Shown here: positions 43,823 through 52,771 of the stretch, in pieces
Position numbering within the stretch: position 1 is the stretch's first letter
Layout of the letters: each line of letters begins with the position of its first letter
NCBI RefSeq assembly: GCF_045278715.1
Contig: NZ_CP136420.1
Location: forward strand, 682,001 to 746,000
Reading direction: 5' to 3'
Length of the DNA stretch: 64,000 bases
Origin: Neomoorella carbonis
GTDB lineage: Bacteria; Bacillota; DSM-521; Neomoorellales; Neomoorellaceae
Program-made: the position numbers and the translations under genes
The notes under the pieces: model-generated
The model's input: the letters and a program-made list of their open reading frames with translations, nothing else
Told to the model about the DNA's origin: nothing
Database searches by the model: none

Positions 43823-44651
43823 TGTCTCCCCCCCAGATCTCCAGAGCCACCGGATGGGCGAGGAACCCTTCCCCATGGGCCAGGCCGTAAAAGGTTAAAA
43901 GCCCCTCCAGGTGCGGCCAATCCAGGTCATAGTTTAAAAGGGCAAAATAATCCTCGATAAATTCCGGCTCCACTCCAAGGCGCCGGGCTCCTGCCGCTGC
44001 CAGGGTGCCCGGGTGGCCTTTTCCCCAGGCCTTGGCCTCCTGTAAGGCCCGCCAGATTGCGGCCAGCTTTTCCGGGTGGGCAGCCGCAAAATCTTTCCTG
44101 GCCACCCAGAGGGCAAAGACCATAGGCTTGCCGGTTAACCGGTACCACTCTTCACCCAGGTCGTAGACGAAAGGATAACGGCCTGTCCGGACGACCTGCA
44201 GGGCTTCATCCCCGATGGTAAGCAGGGCTTCCGGTCGCCCCCAATCCGGGGGGCTGCCGGTCGGGCGGGTAAAAAAGTCCGGCGCAACATGATAAAGCCG
44301 TTGCAGAAGGATACGCAGCAAAACCACGCTGGTGGCCGAATAGGGAGTGAGGGAAAGGGGGCGGCCCCCGAGTTCCTTTGCCGGAACCCGGCTTAAAAGG
44401 AATACGCTGCCAACCCTGCCGCGGCAGGAGATAGATAATCCCGGCAGGACCAGGGCGTCTTCCGCAAACTGCCCGTAAGCCAGGGAAGAGACAGCCGTGA
44501 CCTCTAATTCCCCCTGCCGGAAGGCCTTATTTAAAACCGCAGGGTGGTCGGCAACTATTCTGGCCGGTACGTTTACCCGCCCTGTCTCCAGGGGATAAAA
44601 CAGGGGCAGGCAGTTCAGGTAACCCACCCGTCCCAGCCGGGGCCAGTCCAT
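43791..44651 (-). CDS. mqnA: Chorismate dehydratase
   Basis: 286 residues of the MqnA/MqnD periplasmic-binding-like fold: VGYLNCLPLFYPLE, SSLAYGQFAED, LSISCRGRVGSVFLLSR and LTPYSATSVVLLRILL are typical. It makes 3-enolpyruvyl-benzoate from chorismate, the first futalosine-pathway step. It lies between mqnE and mqnC. Confidence 0.95.
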   Translation of the reverse strand: MDWPRLGRVGYLNCLPLFYPLETGRVNVPARIVADHPAVLNKAFRQGELEVTAVSSLAYGQFAEDALVLPGLSISCRGRVGSVFLLSRVPAKELGGRPLSLTPYSATSVVLLRILLQRLYHVAPDFFTRPTGSPPDWGRPEALLTIGDEALQVVRTGRYPFVYDLGEEWYRLTGKPMVFALWVARKDFAAAHPEKLAAIWRALQEAKAWGKGHPGTLAAAGARRLGVEPEFIEDYFALLNYDLDWPHLEGLLTFYGLAHGEGFLAHPVALEIWGGDNERNYRLQSA

Positions 44652-44665
44652 AGCTATCCTCCTTT

Positions 44666-45808
44666 TCAGGCATAGCGGCGGATTTCCCGGTATAAAGTAT
44701 CCCTTTCCACCGGGATCCGGCCGGCCGCCCGGATACTTTGCAAAAAGCTTTCGGCAGGCTGATACTGGGGCGTTACAGCCCCGGCGTCATGGAAGATATG
44801 CTCTTCCCGGACGGTACCGTCCAGGTCGTTGACCCCAAAATGCAGGGCCACCTGGGCTAACTTCGGCCCAATCATAATCCAGAAGGCTTTGATGTGACGG
44901 AAGTTGTCCAGAAGCAGGCGGCTGATGGCCAGCATCTTCAAGTCGTCCACCCCGGTGGTTCCCGGCAAGTTGCTGAAAGCCGTGTTGGCCGGGTGAAAGG
45001 CCAGGGGAATAAAAGCCAGGAAGCCCCCTGTCCGGTCCTGGAGTTCCCGGAGGGCCAGGAGGTGATCCACCCGGTCGGCCGCCGTCTCCAGGTGGCCGTA
45101 GAGCATGGTAGCGTTGGTGGGTATGCCCAGCCGGTGGGCCGTCTCGTGGATCTGGAGCCACCGCTGTCCATCGATCTTTTTGGCACAGAGGCGCCGGCGT
45201 ACAGCCGGGGCAAAAATTTCGGCCCCACCCCCGGGAAGGGAGTCCAGGCCCGCCTGCCGGAGTTCCTGGAGGACGTCAGCTACGGGGCGACCGGCCCGGG
45301 AGGCTATAAAGTCAATTTCCACAGCGTCAAAGGCCTGGATGCAGGCCCCGGGTGCCGCCCGGCGCACGGTTCGGATCAGTTCCAGGTAGTAATCATAGGG
45401 TAATTCCGGATTCAGGCCGCCGACAATATGGATCTCGGTGACACCTGCGGCAGCCGCCGCCCTGGCCTTCGCTTCAATCTCCGCCAGGGTGAGGGTATAA
45501 GCCCCCGGCGTACCTGCCTGTCTCCCAAAGGCACATAAATCGCAGAGATTTTGGCATATATTGGTATAATTGATGTGGGCATTATTGATAAAATATACGG
45601 TATCACCGCAGGTCCGCTGCCGGGCCAGATCGGCCAGGTAGCCAATACCAAGGAGGTCCTGACTCTCCCAGAGACGTATACCGTCCTCCCGGGTCAGCCT
45701 TTCCCCGGCATATACCCTGGCAGCTATGTCCGCCAGTTCCCCCCGGGAGAGCTCCCGGCGTATAAATTCTGCCGTGGTGGTGGGCAAGGCCTTTCCCACT
45801 CCTTTCAT
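44666..45808 (-). CDS. mqnE: Aminofutalosine synthase
   Basis: 380 residues, radical SAM: C85-x3-C89-x2-C92 (CQNLCDLC) after INYTNI, then EIHIVGGLNPELPYDYYLE and LPGGGAEIFAPAVR. It joins 3-enolpyruvyl-benzoate to SAM to give 6-amino-6-deoxyfutalosine. Its ATG overlaps the stop of the upstream phosphorylase gene by 4 bp (ATGA), so translation is coupled. Confidence 0.94.
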   Translation of the reverse strand: MKGVGKALPTTTAEFIRRELSRGELADIAARVYAGERLTREDGIRLWESQDLLGIGYLADLARQRTCGDTVYFINNAHINYTNICQNLCDLCAFGRQAGTPGAYTLTLAEIEAKARAAAAAGVTEIHIVGGLNPELPYDYYLELIRTVRRAAPGACIQAFDAVEIDFIASRAGRPVADVLQELRQAGLDSLPGGGAEIFAPAVRRRLCAKKIDGQRWLQIHETAHRLGIPTNATMLYGHLETAADRVDHLLALRELQDRTGGFLAFIPLAFHPANTAFSNLPGTTGVDDLKMLAISRLLLDNFRHIKAFWIMIGPKLAQVALHFGVNDLDGTVREEHIFHDAGAVTPQYQPAESFLQSIRAAGRIPVERDTLYREIRRYA

Positions 45809-46662
45809 AAGGGGTGCTTGCCGATATTTTCCGGGCGTAAAAGGGTCGGCTTGCGCAGGTCGGCGCAGCCGCAGTCGCTGTCCAGGGATACCCGTCCCAG
45901 GGCTTTCAGGATGATGCGGCCGAAGTCAGGGGCGGCTTCAAAAAAGAGCTCCTTCAACTCCCTGTGCTCCCAGGGTTTCACCACACCCTCCCCGTAATTT
46001 ACAACCAGATAGATGCCGGCATAACAGGCCCCCATTTCCCTCGCTAGGTAGACTTCGGGGCAGAGGGTTTGGCCCACTACGTCCGCCCCCCACTGGCGGA
46101 AGAGGCTTACCTCGGCTGCGCTCTCAAAGTGGCGCCCATCCGTCACCAGGTAAACGCCGCGGTCAAAGACCCGGCCGAGGGGAGACTCTTTAGCCGTTTC
46201 TACCAGGGTCCTGTGCAGGGAAGGGCAGATAGGCCGGCGCATTATCGACAGATAGCCCTCCTGGAGCCCCACATCCCGGCGCATGGAAAAATCAATGTAG
46301 TCGGTGACCACAACAATGTCCCGGAGGTCCAGGAGGTGATTAACGCTCCCCACCCCGCCTTCAGCGATAATCTTCCGCACATTAGCCTGCATAAAGGCGT
46401 GGAACAGGCGCTGCGAACTCTCGCCCCAGGAGACGCCGGGAATCCTCCCATGCATTTTGGCCGCCAGCACGCGCCGGGGCGGGTCGCCAGTTGTAAAAAG
46501 AGTTAGAGGTGCACTGGGACCCCAGGGGGTGGTAAAAACCACCTCCCGGGCCAGCACCTCCGTCCCGGGATCCTTTAAGGCGTCAGGAAAGTTCAGGCTG
46601 AAGGTGCCTGAGCCGCCGATAAAACCGATGTCTGCCTGGATCTTTTCTTCAAGCATTCTCAA
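45805..46662 (-). CDS. MTA/MTI phosphorylase-family protein in the menaquinone operon
   Basis: 285 residues of the purine nucleoside phosphorylase fold: GFIGGSGTFS, AAKMHGRIPGVSWGESSQRL, AEGGVGSVNHLLDLRDIVVV, TDGRHFESAAEV and GQTLCPEVYLAREMGACYA, close to 5'-methylthioadenosine or methylthioinosine phosphorylases. Position matters: the futalosine pathway needs removal of adenine or hypoxanthine from (amino)futalosine, usually by MqnB or MTAN, neither of which is in the operon. This enzyme may do that by phosphorolysis. TTG at 46662 (GGAGG 6 bp upstream) or ATG at 46656 is the start. Confidence 0.85.
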   Translation of the reverse strand: MRMLEEKIQADIGFIGGSGTFSLNFPDALKDPGTEVLAREVVFTTPWGPSAPLTLFTTGDPPRRVLAAKMHGRIPGVSWGESSQRLFHAFMQANVRKIIAEGGVGSVNHLLDLRDIVVVTDYIDFSMRRDVGLQEGYLSIMRRPICPSLHRTLVETAKESPLGRVFDRGVYLVTDGRHFESAAEVSLFRQWGADVVGQTLCPEVYLAREMGACYAGIYLVVNYGEGVVKPWEHRELKELFFEAAPDFGRIILKALGRVSLDSDCGCADLRKPTLLRPENIGKHPL

Positions 46663-47281
46663 TTACTCCCTCCACTGGATAACCCAAACCGCGCAGGTTA
46701 TAGGCTATCAGCTCTTTGCCGGCCGCCGTCAGGTCGGCGGGAATACCCTCCTTGAGCCAGCTGATGACTACCTGGTAAAAGGTACCTACAAAGGCGAGGG
46801 CCGCGATATGGGCATCCTGGGGTGGGAGTTCCCCTCGCGCGATCCCCTCCAGCACGTCTTCCTCGACCAGCCTGGCCAGACGGCGCAGCAAATCGTAGAG
46901 TTGTTCCGCCACTGCCGGGTGGCCCGCCGGCGATTGGACCAGCATCACCCGGGCCAGGTCGCGGTTCTCCTGTAAGACCGCCAGGGCCGCCTCCATAGAA
47001 GCCTGGAGTTTTTGGCGTCCGCCGGTGGCGTTTTTGCGGGCCCGGGCAATACGGTCCAGGACCATTTCATAGGCTTCGTTGACCAGGGCGGCAAAGAGGG
47101 CTTCTTTATTGCGCAGGTATAAATAAATCGTACCGATGCCCACCCCCGCCCGGCGGGCGATATCTTTAATCGAGGTGCCGTAGAAACCGTTACGGGCGAA
47201 TTCTTCCCGCGCCGCCTGCATAATGGCCTGCAGGCGTGCTTCTAGCCTTTGATCCACCTTTTTCGTCCGCCGGTAAACCAA
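46649..47281 (-). CDS. TetR-family regulator heading the mqn operon
   Basis: 210 residues from TTG at 47281, which has GGGGG 7 bp upstream; the ATG at 47302 has no ribosome site and abuts the operator. The N-terminal TetR HTH reads AREEFARNGFYGTSIKDIAR then AGVGIGTIYLYLRNKEALF. The C-terminal half is a ligand-binding helical domain. It overlaps the phosphorylase gene, so it probably controls the whole menaquinone operon and itself. Ligand unknown; TetR proteins of this subgroup often sense fatty acyl compounds. Confidence 0.9.
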   Translation of the reverse strand: MVYRRTKKVDQRLEARLQAIMQAAREEFARNGFYGTSIKDIARRAGVGIGTIYLYLRNKEALFAALVNEAYEMVLDRIARARKNATGGRQKLQASMEAALAVLQENRDLARVMLVQSPAGHPAVAEQLYDLLRRLARLVEEDVLEGIARGELPPQDAHIAALAFVGTFYQVVISWLKEGIPADLTAAGKELIAYNLRGLGYPVEGVIENA

Positions 47282-47304
47282 AACCTTTCCCCCAATTTTC
47301 ATGT

Positions 47305-47322
47305 AATGAATAGCGGTTCATT
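47305..47322 (-). promoter_or_regulatory. TetR-type palindromic operator
   Basis: AATGAATAGCGGTTCATT: 6-bp arms AATGAA/TTCATT around a 6-bp centre, just upstream of the TetR gene. Size and arms fit FadR/TetR-type operators. Confidence 0.6.
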
Positions 47323-47421
47323 TTTTCAATTGCCATTTTAAAACTTACCGAGGAGAAAGTCAATCTCTGCCGGTAATCCCGCCGGGATAAAGGTACCCTC
47401 ATGCCCCTTTAAAAAGGCCTT

Positions 47422-49224
47422 TTAGTCGATAATGAGATCAACAAATTTAAACTCCAGGGTGTCCACCAGGCCGCGGTTGGTCAGGCGCAGTTCCGGCAGG
47501 ACCGGGAGGGAGAGGAGGGCCATGGTCATAAAAGGCGATACCAGGCGGCAGCCCAGCTCCTGCCAGGCCCGCTGGACGGCGGTAAGCTCTCCGGCTACTT
47601 CTTCCACCGGCCGGTCTGACATAAGCCCGGCAATGGGCAGAGGCAGGAGGGCCAGGATTTTGCCGTCCCGAACGGCTACCATACCGCCGCCGCACTGGGC
47701 CAGGGTATTACCGGCCAGGGCCATGTCGGCATCGTTCATGCCGACAATGAGGAGATTGTGACTGTCGTGGGCGACCGTGGAAGCGACGGCCCCGCCTTGA
47801 AAGCCGAAGCCCCGGACAAAGCCCAGGCCGATGCTGCCGTTACCGCCGTGGCGCTCGACAACGGCTACTTTAGCCAGGTCCCCGGTAGTGGAGGCCTGGA
47901 GCTGCCCGTCAGCAACCGGTACGTTGGTGGTGAGGTGGCGGGTAGTGACATTAGCCTCGATAATTTCTATCACCCGGACCCGGACCTGGCTCCTGCCTGC
48001 CGGGGCCGGCAGGCGGAAGTGGGCGGCTGCCAGGGGTTCCTTTAAGTGGACCGAATGACGCACCCGGTCGGGATAAGCGACGGCGGGGAGGTCGATTAAC
48101 AACCGGCCGCCGGCGGCAACTATCCGGCCGTCGACCATGACTTTATCTACCTCCACACCGGCCAGGTCCTTCAGGAAGAGGATATCGGCACAGCGGCCGG
48201 GAGCAATGGCCCCCAGGTCCTGGGCGACGCCAAAGCATTCGGCGGTATTAATAGTTACTGCCTGGATGGCCCGGACGGGATCAAGCCCCTCCTCTACAGC
48301 CCGCCGCACCACATGGTTTAAGTGCCCTGCCGAAAGCAGGGTTTCCGGGTGGGTATCATCGCTGACCAGGACGGCGCGGCGGCTGTCGATTCTGCTTTCC
48401 GTAAGGCTTTTAATCGTGGCCTTAATATCGTGCCAGGCCGAACCTTCCCGCATCATGGCGTACATGCCCAGGCGCAGCCGGTTGAGGGCGTCTTCCCTGG
48501 AGGTAGATTCGTGGCAGGAAGAGATGCCGGCGGCAGTATAGGCGGCCAGGCCCTGGAAATCCCCCGGCAGCGCGAAGTGGCCGGTAACGGGTTTGCCGGC
48601 CTTTAAAGTGGCCTCCAGCTCGCCGTGCACACCGGGATCGCCGGCCAGGACGCCGGGGAAGTTCATCATTTCCCCCAAACCGCAGACGCCGGGCCACCCC
48701 ATGGCACTGGCTATTTCCTCCGGGCCGAAGGCGGCACCGGCGTCCTCGAAACCCGGGGCGGCGGGGACACAGGAGGGTATGGTGGCAAAGACCTTTAAAG
48801 GAAGGTCGCGGCCTTCGTCCACCATTAACTTTACCCCTTCCAGCCCCAGGACATTGGCGATCTCATGGGGATCCATGAATATCGCCGTTGTGCCGCCGGG
48901 AAGGACGGCGCGGGCAAACTGGGTTACCGTCACCATACTGCTTTCCACGTGAACATGGCCGTCCATAAAACCGGGGCAGAGGTAGTAACCGGAGGCATCG
49001 ATTATTGCCGTTGCCGGGCCGATGCTGCGGCTGACATCGCCGACGCTGGCTATCCGGCCATCCTTTATGGCAATATCCCAGGGCAGGATCTCGCCGGTAA
49101 AGACATTGACGACTTTACCGTTTTTAATTACGGTATCGGCCGGGATTTTCCCGGTAGCTGCAGCCACCAGTACCCGCGTAACTTCAGCCAGGGGACGCCG
49201 TGAAGAGAACACTGTAGTATTCAT
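47422..49224 (-). CDS. ade: Adenine deaminase
   Basis: 600 residues, full length for the bacterial Ade family. Metal site residues appear in PGFMDGHVHVESSMVT, SCHESTSRED and VSDDTHPETLLSAGHL; the C-terminal domain has GLGFVRGFG and VAHDSHNLLIVGMNDADM. It converts adenine to hypoxanthine plus ammonia. The ribosome site GAGGAG directly touches the ATG; a GTG four codons later is a possible alternative start. Divergent from the acyltransferase gene. Confidence 0.95.
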   Translation of the reverse strand: MNTTVFSSRRPLAEVTRVLVAAATGKIPADTVIKNGKVVNVFTGEILPWDIAIKDGRIASVGDVSRSIGPATAIIDASGYYLCPGFMDGHVHVESSMVTVTQFARAVLPGGTTAIFMDPHEIANVLGLEGVKLMVDEGRDLPLKVFATIPSCVPAAPGFEDAGAAFGPEEIASAMGWPGVCGLGEMMNFPGVLAGDPGVHGELEATLKAGKPVTGHFALPGDFQGLAAYTAAGISSCHESTSREDALNRLRLGMYAMMREGSAWHDIKATIKSLTESRIDSRRAVLVSDDTHPETLLSAGHLNHVVRRAVEEGLDPVRAIQAVTINTAECFGVAQDLGAIAPGRCADILFLKDLAGVEVDKVMVDGRIVAAGGRLLIDLPAVAYPDRVRHSVHLKEPLAAAHFRLPAPAGRSQVRVRVIEIIEANVTTRHLTTNVPVADGQLQASTTGDLAKVAVVERHGGNGSIGLGFVRGFGFQGGAVASTVAHDSHNLLIVGMNDADMALAGNTLAQCGGGMVAVRDGKILALLPLPIAGLMSDRPVEEVAGELTAVQRAWQELGCRLVSPFMTMALLSLPVLPELRLTNRGLVDTLEFKFVDLIID

Positions 49225-49286
49225 CTCCTCTTTTTTGCTTAAAATTTGTTTTTAGTATAAAACTTTAGTTTGGGTAATAGCAATAT

Positions 49287-49326
49287 TTTTACCTCCCCTG
49301 GCCGGGGCAGGTGTCACCAGGTAAAA
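49287..49326. promoter_or_regulatory. Palindromic element between ade and the acyltransferase gene
   Basis: TTTTACCT (49287-49294) mirrors AGGTAAAA (49319-49326) around a GC-rich centre that can form further pairs (CCCC/GGGG). It sits in the shared upstream region of two divergent genes. It could be an operator or, transcribed leftward, an RNA leader of ade; it does not match a purine riboswitch. Confidence 0.4.
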
Positions 49327-49394
49327 CTTAATTTGTTTTCAGGTTTCCCCGGGGCTTAGTTGTTAAAATAGGAGCTTGAAAGGAGTTGAAGCCC

Positions 49395-50594
49395 ATGGGG
49401 AAACCCCATATTGGCGAGGTTGATTACCTGCGGGTTTCTGGTCTGATAACCGTTGTTGTGATCCATGCCTGGGGATTTTACCTGCTGATGCCGGTGAACA
49501 GCCCTTACAGCCGTATCGCCAAGGAACTGGGTGTCAACCTGCTCCGCTTTGGCCGCCAGATCTTCATGTTCATTACCGGCCTGGTGCTTTTTTATAACTA
49601 CAGCGGCCGTAAAATAAATCTGCCTCGCTTCTTCAGCCGCCGGTTGAAAAACCTGGCTATACCTTATATTATTTGGACAGCCCTCTACCTGTTCCTCAAA
49701 CGTTCATCCGGGATGGTCAACTGGACCGGCTTTGGCGGTTTTCTAGCTTTATGGTGGCAAAATGTCCTGAACGGCAACGGCTACAGCCATCTCTATTACA
49801 TCCTGGTGGCTATCCAATTTTACCTGATTTTCCCGTGGCTGGTCGTCTTTTTCAAACCCCGCCGGCCGGGAATGACGGCGGAGATTATAACCTGGCTGGG
49901 CCTGGCCCTGTATGCCCTGTACTTTTACCTCCTTGAGGTCCGCCAGGATCTGATATGGGCCGCAGTTGCCGGTACTCCCCTGGCGGGAATTACCGGGTGG
50001 TTTTTGCTCTATAAAGACCGCCTTATTTTTTCCTATTTTCCCTATTACCTCCTGGGAGCCCTGGCCGGCCTGCACCTGGATTCCTGGCGGCGGTGGCTGC
50101 AGGACCACCTGGAAGTGGTTCTGGCTTTTTTAGTCCTGGCGGCAGGCCTGGTTGCCAGTGAGTACTTTTATTACTACCGGCACCAGGGCCAGCCCTGGGC
50201 CCTGACTATCAGCGTCTTCAAACCTAGCATTTATCTGTACAGCCTGGCAATCATTACCGTCCTTTTTCAATTATCCTTTTATCTTGAACGCCGGGGTTCC
50301 TTGCGCTGGCTCGTTTCACCCCTGGCGGCCAATTCCCTGGGAATTTACCTGCTTCATCCCGCCGTATTGTTTATTTTTAACAGCTATTTCTGGAAGTACA
50401 TGCGCCTGCCCGGCTTCTTGCTGGCTGTGCTGGAACCTGCGGCGGCAGTCGTTATCTCGGGCGCCGTCAGCGCCCTGCTGGGCAGTAACCGCTACACCCG
50501 TTTTATTATTGGCGAAGCCGGAAATCTGAAAAATAGTTTCCTGTTGGGCAAATTGCAGGCGGTGGTCAAGCTTCCCCTTGGGGGTAAAGCTTAA
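49395..50594 (+). CDS. Membrane acyltransferase (acyltransferase_3 family)
   Basis: 399 residues with about ten membrane segments. It starts with the family pattern VDYLRVSGLITVVVIHAW (Arg and His of the catalytic region) and continues RFGRQIFMFITGLVLFYNYSG and FFSRRLKNLAIPYIIWTALY. The family O-acylates sugars, lipids or exopolysaccharide at the membrane. GGAG lies 9 bp before ATG at 49395. Substrate unknown. Confidence 0.88.
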   Translation: MGKPHIGEVDYLRVSGLITVVVIHAWGFYLLMPVNSPYSRIAKELGVNLLRFGRQIFMFITGLVLFYNYSGRKINLPRFFSRRLKNLAIPYIIWTALYLFLKRSSGMVNWTGFGGFLALWWQNVLNGNGYSHLYYILVAIQFYLIFPWLVVFFKPRRPGMTAEIITWLGLALYALYFYLLEVRQDLIWAAVAGTPLAGITGWFLLYKDRLIFSYFPYYLLGALAGLHLDSWRRWLQDHLEVVLAFLVLAAGLVASEYFYYYRHQGQPWALTISVFKPSIYLYSLAIITVLFQLSFYLERRGSLRWLVSPLAANSLGIYLLHPAVLFIFNSYFWKYMRLPGFLLAVLEPAAAVVISGAVSALLGSNRYTRFIIGEAGNLKNSFLLGKLQAVVKLPLGGKA

Positions 50595-50724
50595 GACGGC
50601 CGCAAGTGCCTCCTTAAATTAAGCTGCTGCGGCAGCGCCCGGCACCTCCTGGCATGCAAAGGGACATAGTTGTAATTCAGGCAGGCCTGGATTTATCCGG
50701 GAAAGGAATAAAGCCATTTAAAAA

Positions 50725-50940
50725 TGCCTCCTGCAAGAAGCCGGCGAATTGATCGCGCTGCTGAAAAATATGGCCGGGCGGGGGCGGCCGGTAGTATTTA
50801 TCAGCCATAAGTTAAATGAAGTCATGGCCGTCAGCGATAGAGTAACGGTGCTGCGGGACGGCAGGGTAGTGGCCGTGCGGAAGACTTGCGCAACCTCGCC
50901 CCAGGAGCTGGCCCGGCTCATGGTAGGCCGGGATATGACT
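50725..50940 (+). pseudogene. Sugar/nucleoside ABC ATPase, internal fragment
   Basis: The frame reads AGELIALLKNMA, RPVVFISHKLNEVMAVSDRV and TVLRDGRVV, ending near LMVGRDM. This is the segment from helix through the H-loop of the first ABC domain in RbsA/BMP-type ATPases. Walker A, Walker B and the second domain are missing. The rest of 50595-51275 holds no other gene. Confidence 0.7.
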
Positions 50941-51095
50941 CCCCCGGCAGCCAGGAGGCGGCGTCCTCCTCATGGACGCGGGAGAAGCCGACGAACGCTC
51001 TTTAGGACTGCTGATGGCCGGCATCCGGCAGGAGGCTTCTTAAGTTTTTGCTTGCGGCGAACCTTAAACGCGGTTAAAGGGCCCAAGCGGGTTTC

Positions 51096-51135
51096 AGGCT
51101 GTTGGCCAGGCAACAGGTCGACAGCCTTTCTTTTA
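51096..51135 (+). terminator. Terminator-like hairpin
   Basis: AGGCTGT (51096-51102) pairs with ACAGCCT (51121-51127), with extra pairs inside, followed by TTCTTTT. Confidence 0.65.
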
Positions 51136-51221
51136 TATCCCCAGACCGATGTCCGCGGTTGAAAGCGGCGATTGCTTCCTAATATTTCTTAGAAATTTTT
51201 AAGGTTTAACCACCGGCATCC

Positions 51222-51230
51222 TGCTATAAT
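51222..51230 (+). promoter_or_regulatory. Extended -10 promoter of the MacAB-type operon
   Basis: TGCTATAAT, a consensus extended -10, 45 bp before the first gene of the exporter operon. No good -35 is needed for this type. Confidence 0.65.
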
Positions 51231-51275
51231 TGGAAATTAGATATCCAGCAGCGCGCAGCAGGAGAGGAGATTGAC

Positions 51276-52766
51276 ATGACAGCAGAGGCAGTCCCTGTAG
51301 CGCCCCCCCGGCCCAAAAAGCTCAAGTGGCTGCTGGGGGTTTGTTTATTTTTGCTCCTGGGCGGCGCCGTCCTGTGGTGGCAGCATGGGCGCCGGGTACA
51401 GGTATCGTACATAACCTTGCCCGCCAGCCAGGGCAGCATCGTCAACACCGTCAACGCCACCGGCACCATCGAGCCGGTCAAGAGCGTGAACCTGGGCTTT
51501 AAAAACAGCGGCATCATCAAAGCCATCTACGTCAAGCCCGGGGACGTAGTCAAAGCGGGCCAGGTCCTGGCCAGCCAGGACACCACCGACCTGGAGGCGC
51601 AGCTGGCCCAGGCCCGGGCCAATCTCAACAGCGCCCTGGCTAAGCTGCAGCTCCTGGAGGCCGGGCCCCTGCCCACGGACATCGCCCAGGCGGAGGCCAA
51701 CGTGGAAGCCGCCCGGGCGGCGTATAACAACGCCCAGGCCACGGTAGAACGCGACCAGGCCCTCTACCAGGCCGGGGCCCTGTCCAAAGCAGATCTGGAC
51801 AGCGCCATCACCAACCGCGATTCCGCCGCCGCCAAGCTGCGCCAGGCCGAGGCGGCCCTGGAGGCTTTGAAAAACGGCAACCGGCCGGAAGACATCGCCG
51901 CCGCGCGGGCGCAGGTGGAGGCCGCCCGGGTGCAGGTGACCCTGGCCCAGAGCAACCTGGACAGCGCCCAGCTCCGCGCCCCCTGGGACGGCATCGTCAG
52001 TGCCGTCAACGGCGAGGTGGGTTACCGCGTGGGCAGCGGCACGAACAATGAGAACACCAGCTTCCTCACCCTGATCACCCCGGCCCTGCAGCTGCGGGCC
52101 CAGGTGAACGAGGCCGACATCAACAAAGTAAAGATCGGCCAGAAGGTAACCTTCACCGTCAACGCCCTGCCCGGCCGGGAGATGTCCGGGCAGGTGGCCT
52201 GGATCGCCCCCCAGGCAAGCACCGTATCCAATGTCCAGTTATACGACGTGGTGATATCCTTAGATCCGAACCTGCCCCTGAAGGCCGGCATGACGGCCAG
52301 CGTCAACATCATCATCGCCCGCAAGGACAACGTCCTCACCGTGTCCAGAGCGGCCCTGGCCTTTGCCGCCGGCTACCAGAACAGCAGCAGTAAAAGCGGC
52401 AGCCAGGCCGGCGGCACGGCGGCGGGCAGCTCCGGCAGCGCGGCAGGCCAGCGCGGCGGGCAGGGTAGCACATCTTCCGGCGGCGGTACCGGTACGGGGA
52501 AGAGCGAGGCAAGCGCTGAAGAACCCGGCACCACACGGGCCGTTGTGCTGGTCCTGGAAAACGGCCGTCCGGTACCCCGCCAGATCGTCACCGGCCTGAG
52601 CGATGAGCGCAATGTCGAAGTAGTGAGCGGGCTGCAGCCCGGCGAGGCGGTAGTCGTCGGCACCAGCACATCCGCCAGATCGTCCACCGGCACCCAGACC
52701 AGGTCGCTATTCGGCCCGGCACCCATGCAGAACCGGCAGCCGGCCCGGACGACCCAGGGGAGGTAA
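51276..52766 (+). CDS. MacA/HlyD-type membrane fusion protein
   Basis: 496 residues. A single N-terminal membrane anchor (about 18-36), then a lipoyl half-motif (SVNLGFKNSGIIKAIYVKPGD), a long alpha-helical coiled coil of Ala/Gln-rich heptads (about 100-215), the second lipoyl half, a beta-barrel, and a low-complexity Gly/Ser-rich segment (about 370-415) before the last domain. It links an inner-membrane MacB-like pump to the cell exterior. First gene of a three-gene exporter operon. Confidence 0.92.
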   Translation: MTAEAVPVAPPRPKKLKWLLGVCLFLLLGGAVLWWQHGRRVQVSYITLPASQGSIVNTVNATGTIEPVKSVNLGFKNSGIIKAIYVKPGDVVKAGQVLASQDTTDLEAQLAQARANLNSALAKLQLLEAGPLPTDIAQAEANVEAARAAYNNAQATVERDQALYQAGALSKADLDSAITNRDSAAAKLRQAEAALEALKNGNRPEDIAAARAQVEAARVQVTLAQSNLDSAQLRAPWDGIVSAVNGEVGYRVGSGTNNENTSFLTLITPALQLRAQVNEADINKVKIGQKVTFTVNALPGREMSGQVAWIAPQASTVSNVQLYDVVISLDPNLPLKAGMTASVNIIIARKDNVLTVSRAALAFAAGYQNSSSKSGSQAGGTAAGSSGSAAGQRGGQGSTSSGGGTGTGKSEASAEEPGTTRAVVLVLENGRPVPRQIVTGLSDERNVEVVSGLQPGEAVVVGTSTSARSSTGTQTRSLFGPAPMQNRQPARTTQGR

Positions 52767-52771
52767 CCGGC

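Noticed and set aside
49225..49394. Purine riboswitch upstream of ade
   Set aside because: No three-way-junction core or loop-loop sequences typical of purine aptamers could be found on the minus strand; only an unassigned palindrome is present.
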